The notes under the pieces: generated by a model
What the model saw: only the letters and a program-made list of their open reading frames with translations
The model's database searches: none
Told to the model about the DNA's origin: nothing
Assembly: GCF_036226745.1 (NCBI RefSeq)
Contig: NZ_CP109013.1
Coordinates: forward strand, 930,001 to 994,000
Direction: 5' to 3'
Source: Streptomyces sp. NBC_00683
Lineage (GTDB): Bacteria; Actinomycetota; Actinomycetes; Streptomycetales; Streptomycetaceae
DNA length: 64,000 bases
Shown here: piece by piece, positions 52,259-60,621 of the stretch
Layout of the letters: each line of letters starts with the position of its first letter
Position numbering within the stretch: the stretch's first letter is position 1
Program-made: the position numbers and the translations under genes

Positions 52259-52520
52259 CATCTCGTTCGTACCCGCCTCACCACAGCCACGACAGCCATT
52301 CCGGCCACTCCCGGTAGAGGCCGCGCGGGCCCTTCCACCCGCCCTGGCCCCCGCGCGTACCGCCCGCACCCCGACCAACTGACCGCCGCGCCTGGCCGCC
52401 CCGGGGTGACCGGAACCCGCTCCCGGAGACATGGGCGAGACGGTCCCGAGAGCGGTCGCCGGTTCCATCGGCCCGGGCCATGTGCCCTTCACCACAGGGA
52501 CACGATGCACTGGAGGCGGG

Positions 52521-54272
52521 ATGGACAACGGGGCAGCTCTACAGACGGCAAGCGGCCAACACCCAGGAGGCAGCAGACGAAGACGGGCGCACACCGGTGT
52601 GTCGCGGCGGCGACGGTGGTCCCTCTGCGCCTTGCCGGCGGCAGCCGCCGCGATCGCCGCGCTGCTGACGGCTCCGACGGCAACGGCCGCCGCCGTACCG
52701 GCGCCCTGCCCGCAACTCCCTTGCGAAGGGACCGATCCGGGCCAGGTAACGGCATGGCAGCCCGGCGGTGCGCCGAAGGTCCTGAAGGAGACGACGCTGG
52801 CCTCCGGCACCCGGATCACCCTGTACACCGGCAAGCCGGACTGGGACGCCGGCCGTACCTACGCGTGGGCGCAGGTGCAACTCGGCTCCGGGGTCGCAAA
52901 AGCGCGCGTGTGGCTGCGGGCCGAGGAGAACTGGGGTGACGGCATCAACACCACGACGACGCTGGAGCACCCGCGTTCGTACCGTGACACCACAGGAACC
53001 ACCGGCATGTTCCAGTACTCCACCGCGATCCCCCAGGGGGCGTACACCAACAGCGCCTGCGTGAGCGACGGCACCGAGCGCGCGTGCGTCGCCTCCTACG
53101 GAGCCGAGGTGGTCCCGGTCGGACCGTGCGAGGGCTGGTGTTCGGACGCAGACCCTGACGCGATCCCGGCGTCCGACTGGTCGTACGTCGAACGCTCCAC
53201 CACCGACCGGGTCGAACTGCCGTCGGGGGCGTACGTGCAGAAAGCCGACGGACGGCTGCAGCAGGGCACCTACCTCGGCTGGGCCGAGGGCGGACTTCCG
53301 GCGGGTGGCCGGTTCTGGCTGGAGGCATGGCAGGGGCAGGGCCGCTGGGGGCAGGTGTACACCGAGTTCACCCCCGCCGCCGCCTCACGTACGACGACGG
53401 GCTCCACCCGCGCGTACTCGTGGCTGCCGGAACTGCGAGCCTGCGTCAGTGACGCGACGGGCACCGAGTGCACCCGGGACGCGGACGTGACGGCCACAGC
53501 CCCCACCCAGGCGCCGTGTGCGGAACTCCCGTGCACGGGCATAGACCCGGCAAGTGTCACCGAGTGGATGCCGACCTACGATCCTGATGTGGTGGAGGAC
53601 GCCAACATCTATCTGGGTGGCCGGTTCACGATCTACCGGGGCCGCCCCACCTGGGACCCGTACCACATGTACTACTGGGGCAAGGCGGAACTCCCGCCCG
53701 GCCGTGACGACGTCTCCGCCACCCTGATGAAGCATGCCTCCGGCGGCGCCGACTCCCGCACCACCCGGCCCGAACCTCTGCCCGACGCCCGGCTGACGGC
53801 CTCGGGCACGACGAAGATGGTCGCGCTGGACCCGCTGTCGGGCGAAGAGATCGCCGGGCTGGTCGTGGATGGCAAAAAGTGGGCATTCGCCACCCATCAG
53901 GGAAACAACATCTACCAGACGTCGACCCAAGGCCCGATCGGCCCGTGCGCACCGGGTCAGGCGTGCGAGGGCGTCGCTCCTGGCACCGTGACCGCGTGGG
54001 CCTCGGTGGCGACCGACTGGGCGACGGCGACGCTACCAAGCGGTGCCAGGGTCACGCTGGCCGGCTCCCGACCGCAGTGGTCGGTCACCGACTACTACGC
54101 CTGGGCCAGCACGGACACCCAGGGCGTGACGGCGTGGCTGGAGGACAAGCGGCCCGGCAGCCCGTACGAGAAGGTCGCCGACGCCGGCACCATGAAGGCG
54201 ACAGACGGCCGATCCGTCCGCGCGTGCCTCAGTGACGGCACGACGACGAGGTGCACGACGCCCCTGGGGTGA
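52521..54272 (+). CDS. Secreted protein with four Cys-rich tandem repeats
   Basis: A 583-residue exported protein. The basic leader SRRRRWSLCALPAAAAAIAA with TATAAAVPA is a signal peptide. The mature part comprises four diverged repeats of about 120-140 residues. Their heads are CPQLPCEGTDPGQVTAW, CEGWCSDADPDAIPASDW, CAELPCTGIDPASVTEW and CAPGQACEGVAPGTVTAW. Repeats 1, 2 and 4 close with a second Cys pair (ACVSDGTERACV, ACVSDATGTECT, ACLSDGTTTRCT); repeat 3 has no such closing pair. The repeat is a beta-rich domain I cannot name. The ATG at 52521 is chosen for its GGAGG; a start 90 bp upstream lacks one. No catalytic motif; adhesion, inhibition or wall binding are possibilities. Confidence 0.8.
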   Translation: MDNGAALQTASGQHPGGSRRRRAHTGVSRRRRWSLCALPAAAAAIAALLTAPTATAAAVPAPCPQLPCEGTDPGQVTAWQPGGAPKVLKETTLASGTRITLYTGKPDWDAGRTYAWAQVQLGSGVAKARVWLRAEENWGDGINTTTTLEHPRSYRDTTGTTGMFQYSTAIPQGAYTNSACVSDGTERACVASYGAEVVPVGPCEGWCSDADPDAIPASDWSYVERSTTDRVELPSGAYVQKADGRLQQGTYLGWAEGGLPAGGRFWLEAWQGQGRWGQVYTEFTPAAASRTTTGSTRAYSWLPELRACVSDATGTECTRDADVTATAPTQAPCAELPCTGIDPASVTEWMPTYDPDVVEDANIYLGGRFTIYRGRPTWDPYHMYYWGKAELPPGRDDVSATLMKHASGGADSRTTRPEPLPDARLTASGTTKMVALDPLSGEEIAGLVVDGKKWAFATHQGNNIYQTSTQGPIGPCAPGQACEGVAPGTVTAWASVATDWATATLPSGARVTLAGSRPQWSVTDYYAWASTDTQGVTAWLEDKRPGSPYEKVADAGTMKATDGRSVRACLSDGTTTRCTTPLG

Positions 54273-54363
54273 CGCACACGGGTGGGTCGAGAAGCGCGGC
54301 TCGGATGCGGCGAGTGGTCCGCTGCCCCGCAGAGACCGAGCCGCCCGTCCCGCCCGGAAAACA

Positions 54364-54417
54364 CCTCGGCCGGTTGTGGTGCCCCAGTGGTGCGTGGGGC
54401 ACAACAACCGGCCGAGG
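54364..54417. terminator. Long bidirectional terminator hairpin
   Basis: CCTCGGCCGGTTGT (54364-54377) pairs with ACAACCGGCCGAGG (54404-54417); inner TGCCCCA and TGGGGCA extend the stem. It lies between the secreted-protein gene and the leftward DUF4190 gene and probably ends both. Confidence 0.85.
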
Positions 54418-54445
54418 TAGCACCGGCGTCGGATCAGTTCGTGCG

Positions 54446-54712
54446 TTACGCCAGCAGGGCGCCGAGGAGCATGCCACCGAGCAGGCCGACGGCGCTGACC
54501 ACGATGGCGGGCACGGCGAGCCGCTCGTGCCGGACGGTCTTGGCGATGATGGCCAGCACCAGGCCGATCACGCCGAAGACGATCGGCAGAAGGATCAGCG
54601 AGATCACGCCCAGCACCATCGCGATGATGCTCAGCACGTTGCCGGTCGACGCGCGCTGCGGTGCACCGTGGGGCTGCTGGCCGGTCGGTTGGTTTCCGTA
54701 CTGCGTTGTCAT
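54446..54712 (-). CDS. DUF4190 membrane protein
   Basis: An 88-residue protein with a polar Gln/Pro-rich start (MTTQYGNQPTGQQPHGAP) and two membrane helices (SIIAMVLGVISLILLPIVFG; AVPAIVVSAVGLLGGMLLGA), the layout of DUF4190. The function of the family is unknown; members are very common in actinobacteria. GGGTGGCAG precedes the ATG. Confidence 0.88.
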   Translation of the reverse strand: MTTQYGNQPTGQQPHGAPQRASTGNVLSIIAMVLGVISLILLPIVFGVIGLVLAIIAKTVRHERLAVPAIVVSAVGLLGGMLLGALLA

Positions 54713-54920
54713 CTGCCACCCCTTCGAGTGATCACTCTGCGACCTGGTCCCGGAATGGACCGGCCCGACCCAGCGGGTACCCACAAGCTCCATGGAAACA
54801 CCACGACTTGGAAGCAGAGGCCGGAAGACGTGTCCGGGCCTCGGCGCATTGGGCACGTTCGGCGGATGCCCGCCTCGCGACCGGACGGGGGCCATGGTCG
54901 CGTCCGGGCGTTGTGGGCTC

Positions 54921-55961
54921 CTACGAGCCTGCCGACGCCACTGGCTCAGCTGACCCACCCTGAGGTGCCAGAGTCCCGTCCAGCACCGCCCGGCCGAGCC
55001 CGGTCCGGTGGTGGAGCACGCGTACACCTTGGCGCTGGGAGAGGAGCAGCCCCGCCTCCCGGAGAACGGTGGCGTGCCGGCTGGCCGTCGACGGTGCGAG
55101 TCGCAGCGCCGCGGCGATGTCCATGGTGGTCATCGGACGGTCCAGCACCCTGAGGAGTTCGGCACGCGAGGCGCCGATGAGCTGGGCCACCGGGGCGTCC
55201 CCGCCGTGGTGGCGGCGTTCGAGCCAGCCGGGCGCGGGCGAGAGGGGGTGGACGAGCACCGGGGGCAGTTCCTCATCGACGAGGGCGAGCGGGGCGCGAA
55301 CGCAGAAGAAAGCCGGGATGAGTGTCAATACCCGTCCACGCAGGGTGAGTTCGCGTTCGATGGGGTAGGGGGCGTGGAGCCTCTGGTCCTGGTAGCGCCA
55401 TCCGGGCAGTTGGTCGTACCCGGTGAGCAGTCCCTCCGCGCCATGCGTGAGGACAGCTTGGACGCGTATGGTCCGGTCGGCCGCCGCCTGAGCGCGCATC
55501 GAGGCGAGGTAGGGCTCGACTGCCACCTGGTGATAGGCGCGCAGAGCGGTACCGAGGCGGTGCAGCGCCTTCGGGCAGCCGTCGGCGAGCGGGCGCAGAC
55601 CGGCCGGTGCGGGTTGTCCGGTGTGGGCGTGCAGACGGGTGAGTTCGGCCCGCAATCGGTGCCGGGGGGTGGACAGCAGCCGGTCGAGCCCGGTTTCGAG
55701 ATCGGCGTCACCGCGGCCGGGCGTCAGGAAATCGGGGAAGTAGGAGCCGTCCGGGCAGAGTCGCGTCAGGGCACGTGTCAGGGAGACCAGGCCGGCTTGC
55801 CGCAGAGCTGTCCCCACCTCGCGGCGCCAGGCTCCGAACGCGAGGGGCGCCTGTCGGTTCTGCAGGAGGTGCAGACTCAACGCGGTTTCCCAGAGCGGGT
55901 CCACGCCGGACGCGACGCGTAAGCGGGCCAGCTCCTGGCTCGTGAATTCCACCCGTAGCAC
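54921..55961 (-). CDS. ArsR-type winged-helix regulator with long N-terminal domain
   Basis: A 346-residue protein. The C-terminal part (about residues 255-325) is a winged helix: MTTMDIAAALRLAPSTASRH, ATVLREAGLLLSQRQGVRVL. The N-terminal 240 residues, opening VLRVEFTSQELARLRVASGV, belong to the DUF5937/ArsR-like group abundant in Streptomyces, probably a ligand or dimerisation domain. No operon partner; it is divergent from nothing close and its target is unclear. The start is GTG. Confidence 0.88.
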   Translation of the reverse strand: MLRVEFTSQELARLRVASGVDPLWETALSLHLLQNRQAPLAFGAWRREVGTALRQAGLVSLTRALTRLCPDGSYFPDFLTPGRGDADLETGLDRLLSTPRHRLRAELTRLHAHTGQPAPAGLRPLADGCPKALHRLGTALRAYHQVAVEPYLASMRAQAAADRTIRVQAVLTHGAEGLLTGYDQLPGWRYQDQRLHAPYPIERELTLRGRVLTLIPAFFCVRAPLALVDEELPPVLVHPLSPAPGWLERRHHGGDAPVAQLIGASRAELLRVLDRPMTTMDIAAALRLAPSTASRHATVLREAGLLLSQRQGVRVLHHRTGLGRAVLDGTLAPQGGSAEPVASAGS

Positions 55962-56142
55962 AGCGCACCCCCGGTGGTCACAGGCGCTTGACGGCGCCCG
56001 CCCTGCGGAACTCTACGCGCATCACAGATGTGACGCATGCATGTCAGCAACGTGAGGCGATCGATCGAGGATCCGACCGGAACTCGTGGAGGCCCGACCG
56101 GAATTCGCCCCGGGCCGGGCCCCCACGACGCACTGTCACGGT

Positions 56143-56943
56143 TCAGCAGAGAGGGACCCCGGGCAGTTTCGCGTCCGGGTGGTCGATGTAGATGTTGCTG
56201 ATGAAGCCGTTCTGGTCGCGCAGTTTGCTCCACCAGTTGTTGCTGTAGCCCTCGGCGTTGACGGTGTCACCCTGCTTCTGGCACAGCACCCGCACAGCCG
56301 TCGGACCCGCGAGGGTGGTGACGACGGCGGCGTTGACGCGCGCGTCGGCACGGACGTTCACCCCGCTCCCCCAGGTGTTGAAGGGGAAGCCGCTGCCACC
56401 GCAGCCGTTGTCACTGGTCAGGTACGCCTGGTTGTAGCTGCCGGGGTAGGAGAGGCCGACGCCGTTGATCACGATGTTCTGGCCCACTCCGTTGAGCAGC
56501 TGCTCGTAGTGAATGTGCGCCCCGGAGGAGTTGCCCGTGCTGCCGGTGACGCCGATCTGCTGTCCTTGGGCGACGGACGCACCGCTCGGCACGGAGTACG
56601 CGGAGAGGTGGAAGTAGTACGTCGTCCAGCCGCCGCCGTGGTTGATGGCTATGTAGTTGCCGGCACCGCTCGGCTGTGAGTAGCGGGTGGCCGTGCCGGC
56701 GGCCGAGGCGAGCACCGGGGTGCCGGCTGTCGTACCACCGTCGGAGCGCACGAAGTCCAGCGCTCGGCGCACCTCGGCCGAGTGGTGGCTGTACGTCCAT
56801 TGCTGGCCGCAGGGGTAGGGCGCCTTGAAGACGGGCGCGGCCGTCGCACCGGCCTCCCCGGCCTGCGCCGGGGCGACCGACAGTCCGGCCAGGGCCATGA
56901 GTGCCGCGACGAACAGAGCCGGAAGACGTCTGAGAAACCTCAC
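56143..56943 (-). CDS. Secreted M23 metallopeptidase with C-terminal SH3-like tail
   Basis: A 266-residue exported peptidoglycan endopeptidase. The signal peptide is RFLRRLPALFVAALMALAGL with APAQA. The M23 domain gives RRALDFVRSDGG (the H-x-x-x-D equivalent reads with a changed first residue), INHGGGWTTYYFHLSAYSVP and SSGAHIHYEQLLNG with the HxH zinc ligands. The final 70 residues form an SH3-like wall-binding module (NTWGSGVNVRADARVNAAVV, TAVRVLCQKQGDTV, FISNIYIDHPDAKLPGVPLC). The GTG start has AGGAG upstream. The same tail recurs in the next two genes. Divergent from the serine hydrolase. Confidence 0.92.
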   Translation of the reverse strand: MRFLRRLPALFVAALMALAGLSVAPAQAGEAGATAAPVFKAPYPCGQQWTYSHHSAEVRRALDFVRSDGGTTAGTPVLASAAGTATRYSQPSGAGNYIAINHGGGWTTYYFHLSAYSVPSGASVAQGQQIGVTGSTGNSSGAHIHYEQLLNGVGQNIVINGVGLSYPGSYNQAYLTSDNGCGGSGFPFNTWGSGVNVRADARVNAAVVTTLAGPTAVRVLCQKQGDTVNAEGYSNNWWSKLRDQNGFISNIYIDHPDAKLPGVPLC

Positions 56944-56965
56944 GAATGCTCCTAGGTGGGGGAGG

Positions 56966-56985
56966 CGCCCGGACGGAACCGGGCG
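56966..56985 (-). promoter_or_regulatory. Short leader hairpin of the M23 gene
   Basis: CGCCCGG and CCGGGCG flank six bases, 23 bp upstream of the GTG start at 56943 on the reverse strand. It would form in the leader just ahead of the ribosome site. I saw no match to the cyclic-di-AMP riboswitch known upstream of some Streptomyces wall hydrolases. Confidence 0.3.
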
Positions 56986-57171
56986 GAGGCGCGGTAAGAC
57001 GTCGGGAACGTAGCGGCGGCCCGTGCCGGTGACAAGCGTGCGGCGGCCTCCTTCGACCAGGAACGAATTGCTTGCGTCTCGTGGCCGCCCCCCACCACCG
57101 TTTGCTCACGTGCCACAGCGTCACCAGGCCGCCGGCTCGGTGCGTCCGTGCCCCGAAGGAGCCCCCCATTC

Positions 57172-58527
57172 ATGTTTCCGCTCCGTCCCGCCCGCCGTAT
57201 GTCGCTGCTCGGCGCCGCCCTCATGTCTGCCGCGCTGATCGCCGTGTACGCCGGCTCCGCGGTGGCCGAACCTCTCGTGTCTCCCTCCGCCGCCGCTCGT
57301 AACGGTCCGCAGTCCGCCGGCTCCGCGCACCTCCCGTCCACCGGGTCCGGTGTCACGGGAGCCGGGCCGGCGGCGGCAGTTGAAGCGGAGACCCGAACCG
57401 TCGTGGACATCCCCGCCGACGTCACAGCGGGCGTCGCGGTGTTCGACCGGCTCACCGGCCGCTTCACCGAATCGCACCAGCCGGACCGCGTATTCCGCTC
57501 CGCATCGGTGGTCAAGTTGCTGCTCGCACTGGACTACATGTGGAATCGGGGGCCGGCCTACGATCTGCCGCAGGCGGACCGGGACCGGCTCGGGGCGATG
57601 CTCAGCAGCAGCGACGACGCCGCCGCGAGTCACTACTGGTCCACCGGTGGCGGCAGTTCCGTGATCTCGCGCATGGTGCCCCGCCTGGGGCTCACCGGTA
57701 CAGCACCGCCTCCGGCCGCCTATCCCGGCTACTGGGGCTACACGGCGACCACTGCCGCGGACACCGTCCGCGTCTACCGTTATCTCCTCGACCAGGCGCC
57801 GGCACCCGTGCGGGACCACGTCCTGGGGGCGTTGCACCGGTCCACCCGCTGTGCCGCAGACGGCTTCGACCAAGGCTTCGGGCTGCCTTCCGCGTTCGAG
57901 GCGCCAGGGGCGGTCAAGCAGGGCTGGTCGGGCTTCACTTCCGGGGGCTGTGTCGCTCCTCAGGCACCGGCCGGCATCGCCTCAGGCAAGGCCCTCAGCC
58001 CGACCACGCTCCGGAACGACACCGCGAGGCCCGGATCCCGAAGGACGCCCACCGACGCTGCGGCCCCCTTCGCGCCGCCTTCCGGCGATGCCGCGGTGCC
58101 CGCGCTGGATCTGACGTCCGAGGCCCTGCACACCACCGGAACCGTGGGCCCCGACGACCGTACGGTGGTCGCCGTCCTCACCCTGCACCCCGACGGCACC
58201 CCGTACGGAACCGCCTACAGCAAGGTCACCGCACTCACCGGTTCCCTGAACGTGCCCGGAGCCGTCCGCCCCTCCGGCACCCGGTTCACCACCTGGGGCA
58301 GCGGCGTCCGTGTCCGCGCGGCCGCCACCACTTCCTCCGCCGCCCTCACCACTCTGCCCGCCGGAGTGGACGTCCTCGTCGGCTGCCAGAAGCAGGGCGG
58401 ACAGGTATCTGTTCCGCCCTACCTCAACGACTGGTGGGCCTATCTGCCCCAGTACGGCGGCTGGATCACCAACATCTACATCAGCACTCCCGGCAACACA
58501 CTCCCGGGCGTACCCAACTGCCCGTAA
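57172..58527 (+). CDS. Secreted beta-lactamase-fold serine hydrolase with SH3-like tail
   Basis: A 451-residue exported protein: signal MSLLGAALMSAALIAVYAGS with AVAEP. A class-A beta-lactamase-like domain follows, with the SxxK motif in RSASVVKLLLALDYM, an SDN-like SSDDAAASHYW and a KTG-like KQGWSGF. All three active-site boxes are recognisable. After a Pro/Thr-rich linker the C-terminal SH3-like tail reads TTWGSGVRVRAAATTSSAAL, DVLVGCQKQGGQV, WITNIYISTPGNTLPGVPNC. The ATG at 57172 is chosen for its GAAGGAG. It may act on peptidoglycan or its peptides; beta-lactam resistance is not implied. It lies 36 bp ahead of the next SH3-tailed gene. Confidence 0.88.
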   Translation: MFPLRPARRMSLLGAALMSAALIAVYAGSAVAEPLVSPSAAARNGPQSAGSAHLPSTGSGVTGAGPAAAVEAETRTVVDIPADVTAGVAVFDRLTGRFTESHQPDRVFRSASVVKLLLALDYMWNRGPAYDLPQADRDRLGAMLSSSDDAAASHYWSTGGGSSVISRMVPRLGLTGTAPPPAAYPGYWGYTATTAADTVRVYRYLLDQAPAPVRDHVLGALHRSTRCAADGFDQGFGLPSAFEAPGAVKQGWSGFTSGGCVAPQAPAGIASGKALSPTTLRNDTARPGSRRTPTDAAAPFAPPSGDAAVPALDLTSEALHTTGTVGPDDRTVVAVLTLHPDGTPYGTAYSKVTALTGSLNVPGAVRPSGTRFTTWGSGVRVRAAATTSSAALTTLPAGVDVLVGCQKQGGQVSVPPYLNDWWAYLPQYGGWITNIYISTPGNTLPGVPNCP

Positions 58528-58563
58528 ACGCCTTCCCCGCCCCCACCGAGAAGGAGGCGCACA

Positions 58564-59844
58564 GTGCGCCGCAACCTGAGACCGAACGCCCGCCCCCTAC
58601 CCGTGGGACGAGGGTCGGCCATCGCCGTCTCCCTGCTGGCCGTGGTGGCTCTCACGCTCACCGCCGGCCCCGCCGCCGCCCGTGTTTCCGCGCCCGCTGA
58701 CGCCCCGCTCGGGAGCGTCAGCTGGCGGACGGACCTGTCCGCACCCACCGGTGACGAGACCAACGTCCGCCGTGTGGACGGCAGTCTGCGTCTCCGCGAT
58801 CCCGGCCTGCGGCCCGCCTCCGCCCATGTCGCCCGCGGACAGGGCACGGTCCTGCTGCCCACGCGAATACTCGACCGCGCGGTCGACCTGATCACCCCGG
58901 ACCTCGACGCCACCGTTCCCACCGGCTCCCAGGTCGCCGTCGACGTACGCGGACAGGACGGGCTGGGCCGGTGGACCGAGTGGCGCGAAGCGCGGGACGA
59001 CTCCCCCGCGCTGCTGCCCCGGGCCGTCACCCGCGTGCAGACCCGTATCACCCTCGTCTCCGCTCCGGACGGCACCGCGCCGACTGTGCACGCCCTGGCA
59101 CTGAGCGCAGAACTCGACAGCACGCTGAACGAAGCGGCGGCCGCGGAAGCCGTAACGGCCAGCGTCTACGCAACCCGTGAGGGCCTGGTCGGCGGCACCA
59201 CTGCGAACGGGCACGTGATCGTCCCCAACGATCACTTCGTGGCGCTCCCCTCCCGGCGGGGCCTCTCACCGAAGGGCAGCGGTCAGTATTCGGTCCGCGT
59301 CTGCGGCCCCGCGCGCTGCGAGACCGCCCCGGTCTGGGACGTCGGCCCGTGGAACACTCGCGACGACTACTGGAACCCGTCCTCGGTCCGCGAGTCCTTC
59401 AAGGACCTGCCGCAGGGCAAGCCCGAGGCCCAGGCTGCCTACCAGGAGGGCTACAACGGCGGGCTGGACGGGTCCGGTCGCAGGGTGCTCAACCCGGCAG
59501 GCATAGATCTTGCCGACGGTACGTTCTACAACGTCGGCCTGAACAACAACGGCTGGGTCACCGTCACCTATCTGTGGACCGGCAGCGGCGCTCCGACCAC
59601 GTCCTTCCCGACCTGGGGCACCGACGTCAACATTCGTCAGCAGCCCACCAGCGCGTCCACCCGGGTCGCACAGCTCCCCGGTCCCACGACGGTGCGTGTG
59701 CAGTGCCAGGTACACGGCCAGCTCGTCCAGGTCGACGGCCACAGCAATGACGCCTGGTCCTACCTGCCGGACTACGGCGGTTACGTGTCCAACATCTTCA
59801 TCGACGTGGCCGACAGCTGGCTTCCCGGCGTTCCGAACTGCTGA
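58564..59844 (+). CDS. Secreted protein of unknown function with SH3-like tail
   Basis: A 426-residue exported protein. The signal is GSAIAVSLLAVVALTLTAGP with AAARV. The N-terminal half (WTEWREARDDSPALLPRAVT) resembles the sugar/peptidoglycan-binding region of Streptomyces N-acetylmuramoyl-L-alanine amidase-associated proteins. The middle carries CETAPVWDVGPWNTRDDYWN, a motif seen in actinobacterial wall-lytic exoproteins, and QAAYQEGYNGGLDGSGRRVL. The tail (PTWGTDVNIRQQPTSASTRV, YVSNIFIDVADSWLPGVPNC) matches those of the two preceding genes. The GTG at 58564 has GAAGGAGG upstream, and the gene is likely cotranscribed with the serine hydrolase. Catalytic residues are not recognised. Confidence 0.82.
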   Translation: MRRNLRPNARPLPVGRGSAIAVSLLAVVALTLTAGPAAARVSAPADAPLGSVSWRTDLSAPTGDETNVRRVDGSLRLRDPGLRPASAHVARGQGTVLLPTRILDRAVDLITPDLDATVPTGSQVAVDVRGQDGLGRWTEWREARDDSPALLPRAVTRVQTRITLVSAPDGTAPTVHALALSAELDSTLNEAAAAEAVTASVYATREGLVGGTTANGHVIVPNDHFVALPSRRGLSPKGSGQYSVRVCGPARCETAPVWDVGPWNTRDDYWNPSSVRESFKDLPQGKPEAQAAYQEGYNGGLDGSGRRVLNPAGIDLADGTFYNVGLNNNGWVTVTYLWTGSGAPTTSFPTWGTDVNIRQQPTSASTRVAQLPGPTTVRVQCQVHGQLVQVDGHSNDAWSYLPDYGGYVSNIFIDVADSWLPGVPNC

Positions 59845-59943
59845 TCCGCCAAGTCCGTCCTTCCCATTCGTGAGGCAGATCGCCGCGCCCGTCCGTGCGG
59901 CGGCACTCCTCGTGGGCCGGCCGCCGGTGGCACCGGCGGCCGG

Positions 59944-59988
59944 CTCTGTCGCGTCCGGCTTTGTCGCGTCCGGCTCTGTCGCGTCCGG
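59944..59988 (+). repeat. Three 15-bp tandem repeats
   Basis: CTCTGTCGCGTCCGG, CTTTGTCGCGTCCGG and CTCTGTCGCGTCCGG lie in series in the 200-bp gap between the SH3-tailed gene and the leftward VOC gene. Non-coding; they may be a simple expansion. Confidence 0.8.
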
Positions 59989-60046
59989 CGGTCCACGGGC
60001 GGTCCGGGCGGCCGCGCGCCGCTGCCCGGTGAGGTGCCGGGGTCGT

Positions 60047-60421
60047 TCAGGCGCCCGGGAGGAAGAGGCAGAACGGATGACCATGAGGGTCACGGAATAC
60101 CCGTACTCCCTCTTGAGGCTGGTGCTCCTCCAGCGTCGCGCCCAGGGCGCAAGCTCGCTCGGTCTCCACTTCGAGGTCGTCGACCTGCAGGTCCAGGTGC
60201 GCTTGCATCTGCTGAGTACCCGGGCGTTGTGGCCAAGCCGGGGGCCTGTGGTCCGTTTCCAGCTGGAAGCTGAGGCCGGGGCGTTCCGCTTCCGGAGCCC
60301 GCAGGCGGACCCAGTCCGGCTCGCGATCGACTTCCTGCCAGCCAAGCAGAGCCCGGTAGAAGTCGGCGAGGACACGTGGGTCGGGCGTACCGAGAACCAA
60401 GGCACCGAGCGTCGTCGTCAT
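60047..60421 (-). CDS. VOC (glyoxalase/bleomycin-resistance fold) family protein
   Basis: A 124-residue VOC-fold protein: TTTLGALVLGTPDPRVLADF, YRALLGWQEVDREPDWVRLR, MQAHLDLQVDDLEVETERAC, VRVFRDPHGHPFCLFLPG. The metal-site His and Glu positions are only partly recognisable (HLD; the last E is absent), so a binding rather than catalytic role is possible. The ATG at 60421 is chosen at the domain start. It is divergent from the sirtuin gene, 200 bp away. Confidence 0.88.
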   Translation of the reverse strand: MTTTLGALVLGTPDPRVLADFYRALLGWQEVDREPDWVRLRAPEAERPGLSFQLETDHRPPAWPQRPGTQQMQAHLDLQVDDLEVETERACALGATLEEHQPQEGVRVFRDPHGHPFCLFLPGA

Positions 60422-60621
60422 GCCCTCACCCTGCCCCGCCACTCGCTCTCACGCCTCTGCCTGCGCACAGAAGGAGCGGGTTCCATCCGGCGCGCCGCCG
60501 GCCCAGCGCGAGAGCCGCCGCCGCGGTCGGCCTCCGCCGGGGCCGCCGATGAAAGAGCGGGAGCCCGGGACGGGGTGGTGATCCAGGCATCGGGTGGCGG
60601 CCTTTTCCGTACCCTGGGTGC

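Noticed and set aside
56944..57171. Cyclic-di-AMP riboswitch upstream of the wall-hydrolase genes
   Set aside because: Known leaders of this type control Streptomyces wall hydrolases, but I could not find their conserved sequence blocks here, only a short hairpin.
59944..59988. CRISPR-like repeat array
   Set aside because: The three 15-bp units are directly adjacent with no spacers and no cas genes nearby; it is a simple tandem repeat.
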